In this document: one piece after another, positions 1 to 10,208 of the stretch | Position numbering within the stretch: the first letter of the stretch is position 1 | How the letters are laid out: each line of letters starts with the position of its first letter | Assembly: GCF_001553685.1 (NCBI RefSeq) | Contig: NZ_CP014264.1 | Span: forward strand, 690,001 to 754,000 | Length of the DNA stretch: 64,000 bases | Source of the DNA: Streptococcus sp. oral taxon 431 | GTDB lineage: Bacteria > Bacillota > Bacilli > Lactobacillales > Streptococcaceae | Direction of reading: 5' to 3' | Translations under genes and position numbers: made by a program | Notes under the pieces: generated by a model | What the model saw: only the letters and a program-made list of their open reading frames with translations | Database searches by the model: none | What the model was told of the DNA's origin: nothing

Positions 1-645
1 CAAGATGATTTGGACTTTAAAATCCTCTTTTTGGATGCAGCAGATAAGGAATTGGTGGCACGCTATAAGGAAACTAGAAGAAGTCACCCTCTGGCAGCAG
101 ATGGTCGTATCTTGGACGGGATTAAGTTGGAACGCGAACTTTTGGCACCCTTGAAAAATATGAGTCAAAACGTAGTAGACACAACAGAGTTAACTCCCCG
201 TGAACTTCGTAAGACGATTGCAGAGCAATTTTCAGATCAAGAACAGGCTCAGTCCTTCCGTATTGAGATTATGTCTTTCGGGTTTAAATACGGCATTCCA
301 ATTGATGCTGACTTAGTTTTTGATGTCCGTTTCCTCCCAAATCCCTACTATCTACCAGAACTTCGCAATCAGACAGGTGAAGACCAGGCCGTTTATGACT
401 ATGTCATGAATCATGAAGAATCTGAAGATTTTTACCGCCATTTGCTGGCCTTGATCGAACCAATCCTACCTGGCTATAAAAAAGAGGGCAAATCAGTTTT
501 AACCATTGCTGTAGGTTGTACAGGTGGACAACACCGAAGTGTTGCATTTGCCAAACGCTTAGCCAATGATTTGTCTAAGAATTGGTCTGTAAATGAAAGT
601 CATCGTGATAAAGATCGAAGAAAGGAAACGGTAAACCGTTCATGA
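1..645 (+). CDS. rapZ: RapZ/YvcJ nucleotide-binding protein, 3' part
   Basis: The reading frame is already open at base 1, so the gene begins upstream of the window. About 214 residues remain of a protein normally near 295 aa; the N-terminal Walker A (P-loop) half is missing here. The remaining part has the C-terminal RapZ domain, including the conserved [10 protein letters not shown] segment near the end. Family members bind nucleotides, and RapZ in enterobacteria acts as an RNA adaptor controlling glucosamine-6-phosphate synthase; the role in streptococci is less clear. The stop overlaps the next start (ATGA), and the rapZ-yvcK-whiA order is a conserved Firmicute cluster, which supports the assignment. 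An internal TTG at base 10 is not the real start. Confidence 0.93.
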   Translation, partial: QDDLDFKILFLDAADKELVARYKETRRSHPLAADGRILDGIKLERELLAPLKNMSQNVVDTTELTPRELRKTIAEQFSDQEQAQSFRIEIMSFGFKYGIPIDADLVFDVRFLPNPYYLPELRNQTGEDQAVYDYVMNHEESEDFYRHLLALIEPILPGYKKEGKSVLTIAVGCTGGQHRSVAFAKRLANDLSKNWSVNESHRDKDRRKETVNRS

Positions 646-1619
646 GAAAACCAAAAATTACGGTGATCGGTGGAGGAACTGGAATCCCAGTTATCTTAAA
701 AAGTTTAAGGGAAAAGGATGTCGAGATCGCAGCGATTGTAACCGTAGCTGATGATGGAGGTTCTTCAGGTGAACTGCGTAAAAATATGCAGCAGTTGACA
801 CCACCTGGGGATTTACGCAATGTACTTGTTGCCATGTCAGATATGCCAAAGTTCTATGAGAAGGTTTTTCAATACCGCTTTTCGGAGGATGCAGGTGCCT
901 TTGCTGGACATCCTCTGGGGAATATTCTCATAGCAGGGCTTTCTGAAATGCAGGGTTCAACCTATAATGCTATGCAATTACTGAGTAAATTTTTCCATAC
1001 GACAGGTAAGATTTATCCATCTAGTGATCATCCCTTAACCTTGCACGCAGTCTTTAAAGATGGTTCAGAAGTAGTTGGGGAAAGTCACATTGCAGACCAT
1101 CCAGGCATGATTGATCATGTTTACGTCACCAATACCCTGGATGATGAAAAACCACAAGCAAGTCGTCGAGTTGTTAATACCATTCTTGAGAGTGATATGA
1201 TTGTCTTAGGGCCTGGTTCACTCTTTACCTCCATTTTGCCTAATATTGTTATTGAGGAAATCGGCCAGGCACTTCTTGAGACTAAGGCTGAGGTGGCTTA
1301 TGTTTGCAATATCATGACCCAGCGTGGCGAGACAGAGCATTTCACAGACAGTGACCACGTAGAAGTCTTGCAACGTCATTTGGGTAGACCATTTATTGAT
1401 ACTGTGCTTGTTAATATCGAGAAGGTACCTAGAGATTATATGGATACCAACCGTTTTGATGAGTATTTAGTACAGGTTGAGCATGATTTTGAAGGCTTAC
1501 GTAAGGAAGTCCCACGTGTCATTTCATCCAATTTCTTACGTTTGGAAAATGGTGGCGCCTTCCACGATGGGGATTTAATCGTTGATGAATTGATGCGCAT
1601 CATACAGGTGAGAAAATGA
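642..1619 (+). CDS. yvcK: YvcK/CofD-like gluconeogenesis and cell-shape factor
   Basis: The product is 325 aa and belongs to the YvcK family (CofD-like fold), which binds UDP-sugars in Bacillus and influences growth on gluconeogenic carbon sources and cell shape. The N-terminus [17 protein letters not shown] is the glycine-rich nucleotide-binding loop, followed by [14 protein letters not shown], the family signature. A further signature, [12 protein letters not shown], lies near residue 190. The start overlaps the rapZ stop by four bases, and its own stop overlaps the whiA start, so the three are translationally coupled. Length and motifs are normal. Confidence 0.93.
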   Translation: MRKPKITVIGGGTGIPVILKSLREKDVEIAAIVTVADDGGSSGELRKNMQQLTPPGDLRNVLVAMSDMPKFYEKVFQYRFSEDAGAFAGHPLGNILIAGLSEMQGSTYNAMQLLSKFFHTTGKIYPSSDHPLTLHAVFKDGSEVVGESHIADHPGMIDHVYVTNTLDDEKPQASRRVVNTILESDMIVLGPGSLFTSILPNIVIEEIGQALLETKAEVAYVCNIMTQRGETEHFTDSDHVEVLQRHLGRPFIDTVLVNIEKVPRDYMDTNRFDEYLVQVEHDFEGLRKEVPRVISSNFLRLENGGAFHDGDLIVDELMRIIQVRK

Positions 1620-2527
1620 GTTTCACAGTAGCAGTAAAAGAAGAAATCCTAGGTCAGCATCATCTGAGTCGCTATGAGTTATCAGCCATTATCAAGATGT
1701 CTGGAAGCGTAGGTTTGTCGAGTTCTGGCTTGACCTTGTCCGTTGTTACAGAGAGTGCCAAACTTGCCCGCCATCTCTATGAATCTTTCTTACACTTCTA
1801 TGGCATCAAGTCGGAGATTCGTCATCATCAGAGAAGTAATCTACGGAAAAATCGCGTCTATACTGTGTTTACAGATGAGCAAGTTCAAGAACTTTTAGCT
1901 GATTTGCGTTTGGCCGATTCTTTCTTTGGTCTGGAGACGGGAATTGATCCAGATATTTTAGGAGATGAAGAAGCAGGACGTGCCTATCTTTGTGGAGCCT
2001 TCTTAGCGAATGGCAGCATTCGTGATCCCGAGTCAGGCAAGTATCAGCTGGAAATTAGTTCAGTTTATCTAGATCATGCCCAAGGGATTGCTTCGCTTTT
2101 GCAGCAGTTTTTGTTAGATGCCAAGGTGATTGAACGAAAAAAAGGTGCAGTGACCTATCTCCAGCGAGCAGAAGATATTATGGATTTCCTGATTTTGGTG
2201 GGAGCCATGCAGGCGCGAGATACTTTTGAAGGTGTCAAGATTCTCCGAGAAACTCGTAATGATCTCAATCGTGCCAATAATGCAGAGACGGCTAATATTG
2301 CTCGTACGGTTTCAGCGAGTATGAAAACCATTAACAATATCAGTAAAATCAAAGATAGAATTGGCTTGGATAATCTTCCAGCAGACTTGCAGGAAGTCGC
2401 CCGTCTGCGTATCCAGCATCCAGACTATTCTATTCAAAAGTTGGCAGATAGTCTGACAAATCCACTCACCAAAAGTGGTGTCAATCATCGACTGAGAAAG
2501 ATTAACAAAATCGCAGAGGAACTGTAA
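1616..2527 (+). CDS. whiA: WhiA DNA-binding regulator
   Basis: The 303-aa product is WhiA: an N-terminal LAGLIDADG homing-endonuclease-like domain without nuclease activity, followed by a C-terminal helix-turn-helix. In Streptomyces it controls sporulation septation; in non-sporulating Firmicutes it is a nucleoid-associated protein influencing division and chromosome segregation. Visible features are the segment [13 protein letters not shown] in the middle and the basic HTH region near [20 protein letters not shown] at the C-terminus. It is the last gene of the rapZ-yvcK-whiA operon and is followed at once by a terminator. Confidence 0.92.
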   Translation: MSFTVAVKEEILGQHHLSRYELSAIIKMSGSVGLSSSGLTLSVVTESAKLARHLYESFLHFYGIKSEIRHHQRSNLRKNRVYTVFTDEQVQELLADLRLADSFFGLETGIDPDILGDEEAGRAYLCGAFLANGSIRDPESGKYQLEISSVYLDHAQGIASLLQQFLLDAKVIERKKGAVTYLQRAEDIMDFLILVGAMQARDTFEGVKILRETRNDLNRANNAETANIARTVSASMKTINNISKIKDRIGLDNLPADLQEVARLRIQHPDYSIQKLADSLTNPLTKSGVNHRLRKINKIAEEL

Positions 2528-2528
2528 A

Positions 2529-2558
2529 AACCACGAATCGTATGATTCGTGGTTCTTT
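2529..2558. terminator. Bidirectional terminator between whiA and FNR gene
   Basis: A perfect 11-bp inverted repeat, AACCACGAATC and its complement, surrounds a 4-base loop and is followed by CTTTTC on the plus strand and preceded by an A-run for the minus strand. It lies between two convergent genes and can serve both. Confidence 0.85.
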
Positions 2559-2560
2559 TC

Positions 2561-3529
2561 TTATAGACTTGTAGAGTGTTTTGGTTGAACTTTTTGTTCT
2601 GGGTCGATGTAGTTAATGGCATTGTTGACAGCAGTTGGTGCTTCACCTAGACCGGTTGCAATCAAGTCAATCTTACCTTCGTAGTAGCAGCAGTCACCGA
2701 TAGCGTAAATTCCAGCTTGGCTTGATTCCTGCTTGCTATTGACGATAATCTTGTGACGGTTAAGGTCAAGTCCCCATTTTTTAAGATTACCTACAGAAGA
2801 TTTGAAGCCATAGTTGACAAAGAGGTGGCCCAACTCAATGCTTTCTGTCTCCTCGGATTTAACTTTTGTGATTTCAAGCTTGTCTAAAGTTTTTCCATCT
2901 CCAAGAAGCTGACTTGGCACAAAAGGTGTTTTGATAGTCACAGAAGACTCTTGCAAGGCTTGGACGCTATGCTCAAGAGCACGGAAGTTATCGCGACGAT
3001 GCACAAGTGTAGTTGGAGCAATCTTCTCAAAAGCTAAAGCCCAGTCAACGGCTGAGTCACCACCACCCAGGATGGTTACCTTCTGACCAGCGTATTGTTG
3101 AATATTAGAAACGTGGTAGTGGATATTGTCATAGCCTTCAACCCCTTCTAATTCGAGTGGACGTGGTTTAAAGGCACCACCACCCATAGCAATAATAACG
3201 GTTTTAGAAGTATGATTTCCCTTATTAGTTGTAATCTTAAAAACATCATCCCCTTTTTCAATCTCAAGAACAGTTTCATTGAGGTGAACAGGTGTCTCAA
3301 ACCCTTCAAGTTGTTCCAAAAGGCGGTTAGTCAATTCTTCCCCTGTGAGGTTTGGAAAACCAGGAACATCGAGAATTTGTTTTTCAGGATATAGGATAGC
3401 AGGCTGACCACCTAGTTGAGGAAGAGAATCGATGATTTGTACTTTGGCTTGACGAAGGTGAGCATAAAAGGCTGCGAAAAGACCAACAGGTCCACCTCCT
3501 ACAATGGTAATATCATATAGTTCAGACAT
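2561..3529 (-). CDS. Ferredoxin/flavodoxin-NADP+ reductase (TrxB-like)
   Basis: The 322-aa protein is a low-molecular-weight FAD-dependent reductase of the YumC type. It has the FAD-binding loop TIVGGGPVGLFAAF at residues 8-21, a second NAD(P)H loop TILGGGDSAVDWAL near 155, and a C-terminal FAD motif GIYAIGDCCYY. It lacks the CxxC of true thioredoxin reductases, so it probably passes electrons from NADPH to ferredoxin or flavodoxin rather than to thioredoxin. It is a single gene transcribed towards whiA, with SD AAGGAG just upstream of the ATG. Confidence 0.88.
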   Translation of the reverse strand: MSELYDITIVGGGPVGLFAAFYAHLRQAKVQIIDSLPQLGGQPAILYPEKQILDVPGFPNLTGEELTNRLLEQLEGFETPVHLNETVLEIEKGDDVFKITTNKGNHTSKTVIIAMGGGAFKPRPLELEGVEGYDNIHYHVSNIQQYAGQKVTILGGGDSAVDWALAFEKIAPTTLVHRRDNFRALEHSVQALQESSVTIKTPFVPSQLLGDGKTLDKLEITKVKSEETESIELGHLFVNYGFKSSVGNLKKWGLDLNRHKIIVNSKQESSQAGIYAIGDCCYYEGKIDLIATGLGEAPTAVNNAINYIDPEQKVQPKHSTSL

Positions 3530-3559
3530 GGTTTCTCCTTAATTCATTTCTATCATTTT

Positions 3560-3568
3560 ATTCTATCA
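3560..3568 (-). promoter_or_regulatory. Extended -10 promoter of the FNR gene
   Basis: On the minus strand TGATAGAAT forms an extended -10 (TGn plus TAGAAT) about 30 bases before the start codon. No good -35 is visible, which is usual for extended -10 promoters. Confidence 0.45.
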
Positions 3569-3620
3569 TATTTTCTACCAATTTAAAATGAAGTAGGGGG
3601 AAGAAAATTTTCATATAAAA

Positions 3621-3629
3621 TGATATAAT
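3621..3629 (+). promoter_or_regulatory. Extended -10 promoter of cdaA operon
   Basis: TGATATAAT is a perfect extended -10. It overlaps an in-frame ATG at 3628, which excludes that ATG as the translation start of cdaA. Confidence 0.75.
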
Positions 3630-3663
3630 GAAGAGTAGCTTTTTTATGGAGAGGAGGCCTAGA

Positions 3664-4521
3664 ATGAATTTTCAACAATTATCTAATCTTCAATACTGGT
3701 CTAGTTTATTTTCCAGTCCTTGGAGTATTCTGATAAATGTGATTGATATTCTTATCGTTGCCTATATCTTATACCAATTTACAAAATCAATTGCAGGAAC
3801 CAAGATTATGATCCTGGTTCGAGGTGTTTTAGTTTTTATCTTAGCTCAGATAGCAGCAAATACCCTAGGCTTGACAACTATTTCCTGGTTGATCAATCAA
3901 TTGATTACTTACGGTGTTATCGCAGCGGTAGTTATTTTCTCTCCAGAAATTCGGACAGGTTTAGAGCGTTTGGGACGTGCGACTGATTTCTTTTCAAGTA
4001 CACCAATGAGTTCAGAAGAACAGATGATTCAGGCCTTTGTTAAAGCGGTAGAATATATGAGCCCTCGTAAAATTGGAGCACTGGTCTCTGTTCAGCGTGT
4101 CAGAACCTTGCAGGAATATATTTCCACGGGGATTCCTTTAGATGCTAAGATTTCTGCAGAACTCTTAATCAATATCTTCATTCCAAACACACCTTTACAT
4201 GATGGTGCAGTCATTATAAAAGGGGATCGAATAGCTGTAACATCTGCTTATCTTCCACTTACCGAAAACACTGGTATTTCTAAGGAGTTTGGAACACGAC
4301 ACCGTGCAGCTATTGGTTTATCTGAAGTATCAGACGCCTTAACATTTGTTGTGTCAGAAGAAACTGGAGGCATTTCCATTACCTATAATGGTGTCTTTAA
4401 GCATGATTTAACGATGGAAGAATTTGAGGAAGAACTACGTCGTATACTGATTCCGGAAAATTCACAAGAGCCAAGCTTAACAGAGCGTATATTAGGAGGC
4501 TGGAAGAATGAAAAAAAATAG
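3664..4521 (+). CDS. cdaA: Diadenylate cyclase CdaA (c-di-AMP synthase)
   Basis: This 285-aa membrane enzyme condenses two ATP into cyclic di-AMP, an essential second messenger for potassium and osmotic balance. Three N-terminal membrane helices (about residues 15-85) precede the cytoplasmic DAC domain. The two DAC signatures are visible: LHDGAVIIKGDRI (DGA motif) and GTRHRAAIGLSE (RHR motif). The start at 3664 has a strong SD (GGAGAGGAGG, 3648-3657); the upstream in-frame ATGs at 3628 and 3646 are rejected because the first lies in the -10 box. It overlaps cdaR by 14 bases and is part of the conserved cdaA-cdaR-glmM operon. Confidence 0.95.
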   Translation: MNFQQLSNLQYWSSLFSSPWSILINVIDILIVAYILYQFTKSIAGTKIMILVRGVLVFILAQIAANTLGLTTISWLINQLITYGVIAAVVIFSPEIRTGLERLGRATDFFSSTPMSSEEQMIQAFVKAVEYMSPRKIGALVSVQRVRTLQEYISTGIPLDAKISAELLINIFIPNTPLHDGAVIIKGDRIAVTSAYLPLTENTGISKEFGTRHRAAIGLSEVSDALTFVVSEETGGISITYNGVFKHDLTMEEFEEELRRILIPENSQEPSLTERILGGWKNEKK

Positions 4522-5299
4522 TTTATATATCATCTCCTCACTCCTATTTGCTTGCGTTTTATTTATCTACGCTACCTCTATTAATTACCAAAATAATAAT
4601 AATGCAAGACCAGCTCGAACAGAAACCTATACCAATACGGTCGTAAATGTACCGATTGATATTCAGTACGATAGTGAGCAGTATTTTATTAGCGGTTTTA
4701 GTTCAGAAGTAACGGTATTTTTAACTGGATCTAATCGAGTGACCTTGGCTAGTGAGATGCAAGAAAGCACTCGTAAATTCAAGGTTATTGCAGATTTGAC
4801 ACAGGCGACAGAAGGAACCGTTGAAGTTCCCTTGACCATTGAGAATCTTCCAAGCGGTTTAACAGCTCTAGCAACACCACAAAAAATCACCGTTAAAATT
4901 GGGAAGAAGGCAACACGGGATAATTTACCAGTCACTCCACAGATCGACTCTGGTAAGGTTGATGAACGAATTCTCATCGATAGTGTGACCGTTTCAGATG
5001 AACGCGTTTCAGTTACAAGTGATGCCGACACCTTATCTAAGATTGATAAGATTGTGGCTGTTTTACCAACTAGTGAAAAAATTACTGGAAATTATACAGG
5101 TTCAGTTCCCTTACAAGCTATTGATAAGAATGGAACAGTTTTACCAACGGTGATTACACCGTATGAAACAACCATGAAGATAACAACGAAACAAGCTAGA
5201 TCAACAAGTAGTTCTACCTCTTCAACGACTAGCTCATCTTCAACGAAATCTTCTACTACAGGGCCTGAAACCAAACCAGACTCTTCAAAGAAAGACTAA
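4508..5299 (+). CDS. cdaR: CdaR, YbbR-domain regulator of CdaA
   Basis: The 263-aa product has one N-terminal membrane anchor (residues 4-22) and an extracellular part made of YbbR repeats (about 45-230). The C-terminus is a low-complexity Ser/Thr tail (about 233-258), probably cell-wall spanning and weakly conserved. CdaR proteins modulate the adjacent diadenylate cyclase from outside the membrane. It overlaps cdaA by 14 bases, so both are probably made at similar levels, and it precedes glmM by 21 bases. Confidence 0.9.
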   Translation: MKKNSLYIISSLLFACVLFIYATSINYQNNNNARPARTETYTNTVVNVPIDIQYDSEQYFISGFSSEVTVFLTGSNRVTLASEMQESTRKFKVIADLTQATEGTVEVPLTIENLPSGLTALATPQKITVKIGKKATRDNLPVTPQIDSGKVDERILIDSVTVSDERVSVTSDADTLSKIDKIVAVLPTSEKITGNYTGSVPLQAIDKNGTVLPTVITPYETTMKITTKQARSTSSSTSSTTSSSSTKSSTTGPETKPDSSKKD

Positions 5300-5320
5300 A
5301 AAATTAGAAAAGGATATAAC

Positions 5321-6670
5321 ATGGGTAAATATTTTGGAACGGATGGAGTCCGTGGAGAAGCAAACGTAGAACTTACGCCAGAATTAGCTTTTAAATTGGG
5401 ACGTTTTGGAGGCTATGTTCTCAGTCAACATACGACTGAAGCGCCAAAAGTTTTTGTAGGACGTGACACTCGTATCTCAGGTCAAATGCTTGAAGCAGCT
5501 TTGATTGCTGGACTTCTTTCAGTGGGAATTCACGTTTATAAGCTTGGAGTTCTTGCAACACCAGCAGTAGCTTATCTTGTTAAAACAGAAGGTGCGAGCG
5601 CTGGTGTCATGATTTCAGCTAGTCACAACCCAGCCCTTGATAATGGAATCAAATTCTTTGGTGGTGATGGCTTTAAACTAGACGATGACAAAGAAGCAGA
5701 AATCGAAGCCTTGCTAGATGCCAGTGAAGATACTCTCCCACGTCCAAGTGCAGAGGGCTTAGGTACGGTTGTTGACTACCCAGAAGGTTTACGTAAGTAT
5801 GAATCCTATCTTGTTTCAACTGGAACTCCTCTTGAAGGGATGAAGGTTGCCTTGGATACTGCTAACGGTGCAGCAGCAACAAGTGCTCGTCAAATTTTTG
5901 CAGATCTAGGTGCTCAATTAACAGTTATCGGTGAAACACCAGATGGCCTTAACATCAACTTGAACGTTGGTTCAACTCATCCAGAAGCTTTGCAAGAACT
6001 TGTAAAAGAAAGCGGGTCAGCTATCGGTTTAGCCTTTGATGGGGATAGCGACCGTTTGATTGCTGTTGATGAAAATGGCGAAATTGTCGATGGTGACAAG
6101 ATTATGTACATCATTGGGAAATACCTCTCTGAAAAAGGTCAATTGGCTCAAAACACGATTGTGACAACAGTTATGTCCAACCTCGGTTTCCATAAGGCCT
6201 TGGATCGTGAAGGGATCAATAAGGCAGTTACTGCTGTTGGAGACCGCTATGTAGTTGAAGAAATGAGAAAATCTGGCTACAATCTCGGAGGTGAGCAGTC
6301 AGGTCACGTTATCTTGATGGACTATAATACTACTGGTGATGGTCAGCTTTCAGCTGTTCAATTGACGAAGATCATGCAAGAAACAGGTAAGAGTTTGTCT
6401 CAATTGGCCTCAGAAGTGACAATTTACCCACAAAAATTGGTCAATATCCGTGTGGAAAATACCATGAAAGAAAAAGCTATGGAAGTTCCTGCTATCAAAG
6501 CTATTATCGAGAAGATGGAAGAAGAAATGGCAGGAAATGGTCGCATCCTCGTTCGCCCAAGTGGAACGGAGCCACTCTTGCGTGTCATGGCTGAAGCCCC
6601 AACCACTGAGGAAGTAGACTACTATGTAGACACTATTGCTGAAGTTGTTAAAACTGAGATTGGTATTTAG
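5321..6670 (+). CDS. glmM: Phosphoglucosamine mutase GlmM
   Basis: GlmM interconverts glucosamine-6-phosphate and glucosamine-1-phosphate for UDP-GlcNAc and peptidoglycan synthesis. The 449-aa protein carries the start motif YFGTDGVRG, the phosphoserine loop [10 protein letters not shown] (Ser near 100), the metal-binding loop AFDGDSDR near 240, the sugar loop GGEQSGH near 325 and the phosphate-binding C-terminal [11 protein letters not shown]. The association with cdaA-cdaR links cell-wall precursor supply to c-di-AMP; GlmM inhibits CdaA in several Firmicutes (family knowledge). Confidence 0.96.
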   Translation: MGKYFGTDGVRGEANVELTPELAFKLGRFGGYVLSQHTTEAPKVFVGRDTRISGQMLEAALIAGLLSVGIHVYKLGVLATPAVAYLVKTEGASAGVMISASHNPALDNGIKFFGGDGFKLDDDKEAEIEALLDASEDTLPRPSAEGLGTVVDYPEGLRKYESYLVSTGTPLEGMKVALDTANGAAATSARQIFADLGAQLTVIGETPDGLNINLNVGSTHPEALQELVKESGSAIGLAFDGDSDRLIAVDENGEIVDGDKIMYIIGKYLSEKGQLAQNTIVTTVMSNLGFHKALDREGINKAVTAVGDRYVVEEMRKSGYNLGGEQSGHVILMDYNTTGDGQLSAVQLTKIMQETGKSLSQLASEVTIYPQKLVNIRVENTMKEKAMEVPAIKAIIEKMEEEMAGNGRILVRPSGTEPLLRVMAEAPTTEEVDYYVDTIAEVVKTEIGI

Positions 6671-6696
6671 TAAATCTAGCAGAAAATAAAAAAATA

Positions 6697-6705
6697 TGGT
6701 ACAAT
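6697..6705 (+). promoter_or_regulatory. Extended -10 promoter of the DUF1149 gene
   Basis: TGGTACAAT matches the extended -10 consensus and lies about 30 bases before the start codon, downstream of the glmM stop. Confidence 0.6.
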
Positions 6706-6735
6706 GGCAACTATATTGTACCAATGGAGATGAAA

Positions 6736-7110
6736 ATGAATTTAAAACGTGAACAAGAATTTGTCAGTCAGTATCACTTTGATGCGCGTAACTTTGAATG
6801 GGAAAATGAAAATGGAGCACCTGAAACTAAGGTAGATGTAAACTTCCAGTTGCTTCAGCATGATCAAGAAAATCAAGTTACCTCTTTAGTAGTTGTTTTG
6901 AGCTTTATGATTGTCTTTGATAGATTTGTCATTAGTGGAACGATTTCTCAAGTCAACCATGTTGAAGGTCGTATTATCGATCAACCAAGTGATTTCAGCC
7001 AAGAAGAGGTTGAGACACTAGCACGTCCATGTTTGGATATGCTTAATCGTTTGACTTATGAAGTAACAGAAATTGCCCTTGATTTACCGGGAATTAATTT
7101 GGAGTTTTAA
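6736..7110 (+). CDS. DUF1149 family protein
   Basis: The 124-aa cytoplasmic protein matches the DUF1149 family found throughout streptococci, distantly like the SecB fold in layout (beta-rich with a long C-terminal helix). No catalytic motif is visible and the function is unknown. The start at 6736 (MNLKREQEF) is preferred over ATGs at 6724 and 6730 because GGAG at 6726-6729 sits six bases upstream of it. The stop is three bases from the degV start, so the two genes are probably co-transcribed. Confidence 0.8.
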   Translation: MNLKREQEFVSQYHFDARNFEWENENGAPETKVDVNFQLLQHDQENQVTSLVVVLSFMIVFDRFVISGTISQVNHVEGRIIDQPSDFSQEEVETLARPCLDMLNRLTYEVTEIALDLPGINLEF

Positions 7111-7113
7111 GAA

Positions 7114-7962
7114 ATGAAGTTAGCGGTCATAACAGACTCATCTGCTTTTCTACAAGCGGAAACCTTGCGGAAAGAAGATTTATTTGTGCTAGACATTCCT
7201 GTGAATATCGATGGACAGGAGTATGTTGAAGGTGTAAATCTAACCGCTCAAGAATTTTATGAAAAAATGGCTTCAGCAAGCGAATTACCAAAAACGAGCC
7301 AACCAAGTATTGCCAAGTTGGATGAAATTTTATCATCATTAAAAGCTAAAGGCTATACACATGCCTTAGGTCTTTTCCTATCTTCTGGAATATCAGGATT
7401 TTACCAAAATATCCAGTATATGAAGGATGAATATGAAGGGTTAACCATTGCCTTTCCTGATACCCGTATTACAAGCGCTCCCCTAGGCTATATGGTTGAG
7501 AGTGTCTTGAAATGGGCAGAGCAAGGAGATGGCTTTGAGTCTATCTTAGATAAAGTAACTGAACAGATTGAAAATACCTCAGCCTTTATCATGGTGGATG
7601 ATCTTGACCATCTAGTTAAGGGGGGACGACTCTCTAATGGCGCGGCTATTTTGGGGAATCTCCTAAGTATCAAGCCAATCCTATATTTCAATGACCAAGG
7701 TGTGATAGAAGTATATGAAAAGGTTCGTACAGAGAAAAAGGCTACAAAACGCTTAGTTGAAATTGTTAAAGAAGCAACAGCTAATGGGAATTACCAGATT
7801 ACTGTCATTCACGGTAATGCTCCTCAAAAAGCAGCAGATTTGCGCCAGCTTTTAATCGATGGTGGAGTGGCTACAGATGTTTCAATTGCAACCTTCGGTA
7901 GTGTTATTGGGACTCACCTGGGAGAAGGAAGTATTGCTCTGGGATATACACCCATAATCTAG
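7114..7962 (+). CDS. DegV family fatty-acid-binding protein
   Basis: The 282-aa protein has the DegV fold. [13 protein letters not shown] is the N-terminal signature, KTSQPS near residue 50 and the [11 protein letters not shown] segment line the lipid carboxylate site, and a late [13 protein letters not shown] motif is diagnostic. DegV/FakB proteins bind a fatty acid and present it to the FakA kinase for entry into phospholipid synthesis; which acid this paralogue prefers cannot be told from sequence. The 3' end runs directly into a partial copy of the structured repeat described at 7965. Confidence 0.88.
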   Translation: MKLAVITDSSAFLQAETLRKEDLFVLDIPVNIDGQEYVEGVNLTAQEFYEKMASASELPKTSQPSIAKLDEILSSLKAKGYTHALGLFLSSGISGFYQNIQYMKDEYEGLTIAFPDTRITSAPLGYMVESVLKWAEQGDGFESILDKVTEQIENTSAFIMVDDLDHLVKGGRLSNGAAILGNLLSIKPILYFNDQGVIEVYEKVRTEKKATKRLVEIVKEATANGNYQITVIHGNAPQKAADLRQLLIDGGVATDVSIATFGSVIGTHLGEGSIALGYTPII

Positions 7963-7964
7963 AC

Positions 7965-8225
7965 TATTTTTCATGGGCAGCAAAGGTCCTTTGTATCTTG
8001 AAAATTGAACACGCATGGAACCCAGTGTGAAATAGATAGTTCTTCCAAGAAGTATACACTCCTTGATCAGAACTCCTAATTTCACTTTGTGTTCTTACAG
8101 GCTTTGTATCTTAGAAATTGAATACGGACTACCTGCCTCTTGAAAAAAGATGCCTGTCTTGCCTTTCGTGGAAAGTCAGCGCCATTCCCTATTTTTCATG
8201 GGCAGCTAAGGTCCTTTGTATCTTA
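7965..8225 (+). repeat. Structured 112-113 bp repeat array A (dapB leader)
   Basis: Two full repeat units and a partial one fill the degV-dapB gap. The conserved core GTATCTTGAAAATTGAAC starts at 7993, a variant at 8106, and a truncated GTATCTTA at 8218: spacings of 113 and 112. In unit 1, GTGAAAT (8027-8033) pairs with ATTTCAC (8079-8085), then AGAT (8034-8037) faces CCTA (8075-8078), then AGTTCT (8038-8043) pairs with AGAACT (8069-8074). In unit 2, TGAAAAA (8141-8147) pairs with TTTTTCA (8192-8198) around AGAT (8148-8151) and CCTA (8188-8191). A 3' hairpin remnant sits at 7965-7980. The same unit occurs upstream of pnp. Family unknown to me. Confidence 0.8.
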
Positions 8226-8244
8226 AATAGGAGTAGAGATTGAG

Positions 8245-9012
8245 ATGAGTATTCGAGTAATTATTGCTGGTTTTAAGGGAAGAATGGGCCAATCTGCTTG
8301 TCAAATGGTTTTGTCTGATTCTGAACTTGAACTGGTAGCGGTTTTAGATCCTTTTGAGTCTGCATCTGACTGGCAGGGAATTCCAGTATTCAATGATAAG
8401 AATGATTTGACAGGTTTTGAGGCAGATGTATGGGTTGACTTTACAACACCAGCTGTTGCCTATGAGAATACACGCTTTGCTCTTGAAAATGGCTTTGCTC
8501 CAGTAGTTGGAACAACAGGTTTCACTAGTCAAGAGATTGAAGAACTAAAAGAATTTTCTCGTTCTAAAAACTTGGGTGGCTTGATTGCTCCTAACTTTGC
8601 TTTGGGTGCTGTCTTGCTCATGCAATTTGCGACACAAGCTGCAAAATACTTCCCAAATGTAGAGATTATTGAGCTTCACCATGACAAGAAAAAAGATGCT
8701 CCGAGCGGAACAGCTATCAAAACAGCGGAATTGATGGCAGAAGTTCGTGAGTCTATCCAACAAGGTGCTAGTGATGAGGAAGAACTCATTTCAGGGGCAC
8801 GTGGAGCTAACTTTGATGGTATGCGAATCCATTCAGTCCGTTTGCCAGGTTTGGTAGCTCATCAGGAAGTTATATTTGGAAATCAGGGAGAAGGATTGAC
8901 TCTACGTCATGACTCCTATGATCGTAGCTCCTTCATGACAGGGGTGAATTTGGGAATCAAAGAAGTTGTCAAGCGTCATGAGCTTGTCTATGGATTAGAA
9001 CACTTATTATGA
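8245..9012 (+). CDS. dapB: 4-hydroxy-tetrahydrodipicolinate reductase
   Basis: DapB reduces 4-hydroxy-tetrahydrodipicolinate with NAD(P)H in the lysine/diaminopimelate pathway, supplying lysine for the streptococcal stem peptide. The 255-aa protein shows the NAD(P)H loop [10 protein letters not shown] at residues 7-16 (normally GxxGxMG), the catalytic [15 protein letters not shown] segment near 145-160 and a C-terminal [17 protein letters not shown] lies at 8230-8234. Its leader is the repeat array at 7965-8225, so expression may respond to that RNA. The stop overlaps the cca start. Confidence 0.94.
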   Translation: MSIRVIIAGFKGRMGQSACQMVLSDSELELVAVLDPFESASDWQGIPVFNDKNDLTGFEADVWVDFTTPAVAYENTRFALENGFAPVVGTTGFTSQEIEELKEFSRSKNLGGLIAPNFALGAVLLMQFATQAAKYFPNVEIIELHHDKKKDAPSGTAIKTAELMAEVRESIQQGASDEEELISGARGANFDGMRIHSVRLPGLVAHQEVIFGNQGEGLTLRHDSYDRSSFMTGVNLGIKEVVKRHELVYGLEHLL

Positions 9013-10208
9013 GATTAACACAAATGCCTTCTGAATTTCAGAAGGCTTTACCAGTATTAGAAAAAATTAAAGAAGCAGGCTTTGAAGCCTATTTTGTTGG
9101 AGGTTCTGTTAGGGATGCCCTACTCAATCGTCCCATCCATGATGTGGATATTGCGACTTCATCTTATCCAGAAGAGACCAAGCAGATTTTTCCACGGACA
9201 GCTGACATTGGCATTGAACACGGAACAGTTTTGGTTTTAGATGGAGATGAAGAGTACGAGGTCACCACTTTTCGAACAGAGGATGTCTATGTAGACTATC
9301 GGAGACCAAGTTCAGTTTCTTTTGTTCGTTCGTTAGAAGAGGACCTCAAACGCCGTGATTTCACAGTCAATGCCTTTGCCTTGGATGAGATGGGCGAAAT
9401 CATTGATTTGTTCGATGGTTTGAGAGATTTAGAAAATCAAGTTTTACGAGCAGTTGGTGTAGCTAGTGAGCGTTTCAACGAAGATGCTTTGCGGATTATG
9501 CGTGGTTTCCGTTTTCAGGCCAGTCTTGGCTTTGAGCTTGAGCAAGAAACCTTTGAAGCTATGAAAGATCTGACACCACTCTTAGAGAAGATTTCTGTGG
9601 AGCGCACCTTTGTCGAGTTTGATAAGCTTTTACTGGCTCCCTATTGGCGAGTAGGTCTGTCTTCTATGATTGCAAGTAAAGCTTATGATTATCTTCCGGA
9701 TATGGCTGGTAGTCAGGAGAACCTCCAATCTTTATTTGACTTAGATGCTGATTTTACCTTTGAATCTTCTGAACAAGCCTGGGCTGCACTTTTATGGGTT
9801 TTAGAAGTGGAAGATGCGCAACAATTTTTGAAACATTGGAAAACTTCGCGTCAATTCGCTAAGCAGGTTCAAGATTTACTTACGATCTTAGAACTTCGTG
9901 AAGAAGGTGAACTAAGCAAGCGCGATTGTTACCGTTTTGATCTAGATTTACTTTTACAGGCTGAACATCTTCGTCAGGCTCAAGGAAAAGAAGTCAATCC
10001 ACAGGCTATCGAAGAGACTTACCACAGCCTAACCATCCATGATAAGAAAGAAATTCAAATCAATGGTGGGATTCTCATCAAGGAATACGGCTATCAGCCA
10101 GGACCAGAAATGGGAGAAATTTTAGCAGAGATTGAGTATGCTATCGTGGATGGGGATTTGGAAAATAACTTGGAAGCCATCCATGCTTACTTGAGGGAGA
10201 AAAAATGA
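9009..10208 (+). CDS. cca: CCA-adding tRNA nucleotidyltransferase
   Basis: The 399-aa class II enzyme adds or repairs the CCA end of tRNA. The head has the nucleotidyltransferase signature [19 protein letters not shown] with the catalytic DxD, followed by the flexible-loop region [13 protein letters not shown] and the neck motif [15 protein letters not shown] that selects CTP and ATP. Length is usual for Gram-positive CCA enzymes. It overlaps dapB by four bases upstream and the ABC-F gene by four bases downstream, indicating a tightly coupled operon. Confidence 0.93.
   Translation: MRLTQMPSEFQKALPVLEKIKEAGFEAYFVGGSVRDALLNRPIHDVDIATSSYPEETKQIFPRTADIGIEHGTVLVLDGDEEYEVTTFRTEDVYVDYRRPSSVSFVRSLEEDLKRRDFTVNAFALDEMGEIIDLFDGLRDLENQVLRAVGVASERFNEDALRIMRGFRFQASLGFELEQETFEAMKDLTPLLEKISVERTFVEFDKLLLAPYWRVGLSSMIASKAYDYLPDMAGSQENLQSLFDLDADFTFESSEQAWAALLWVLEVEDAQQFLKHWKTSRQFAKQVQDLLTILELREEGELSKRDCYRFDLDLLLQAEHLRQAQGKEVNPQAIEETYHSLTIHDKKEIQINGGILIKEYGYQPGPEMGEILAEIEYAIVDGDLENNLEAIHAYLREKK

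Noticed and set aside
3628..3663. Longer start of cdaA at 3628
   Set aside because: That ATG overlaps the -10 box and would precede the transcription start; 3664 has a strong SD.
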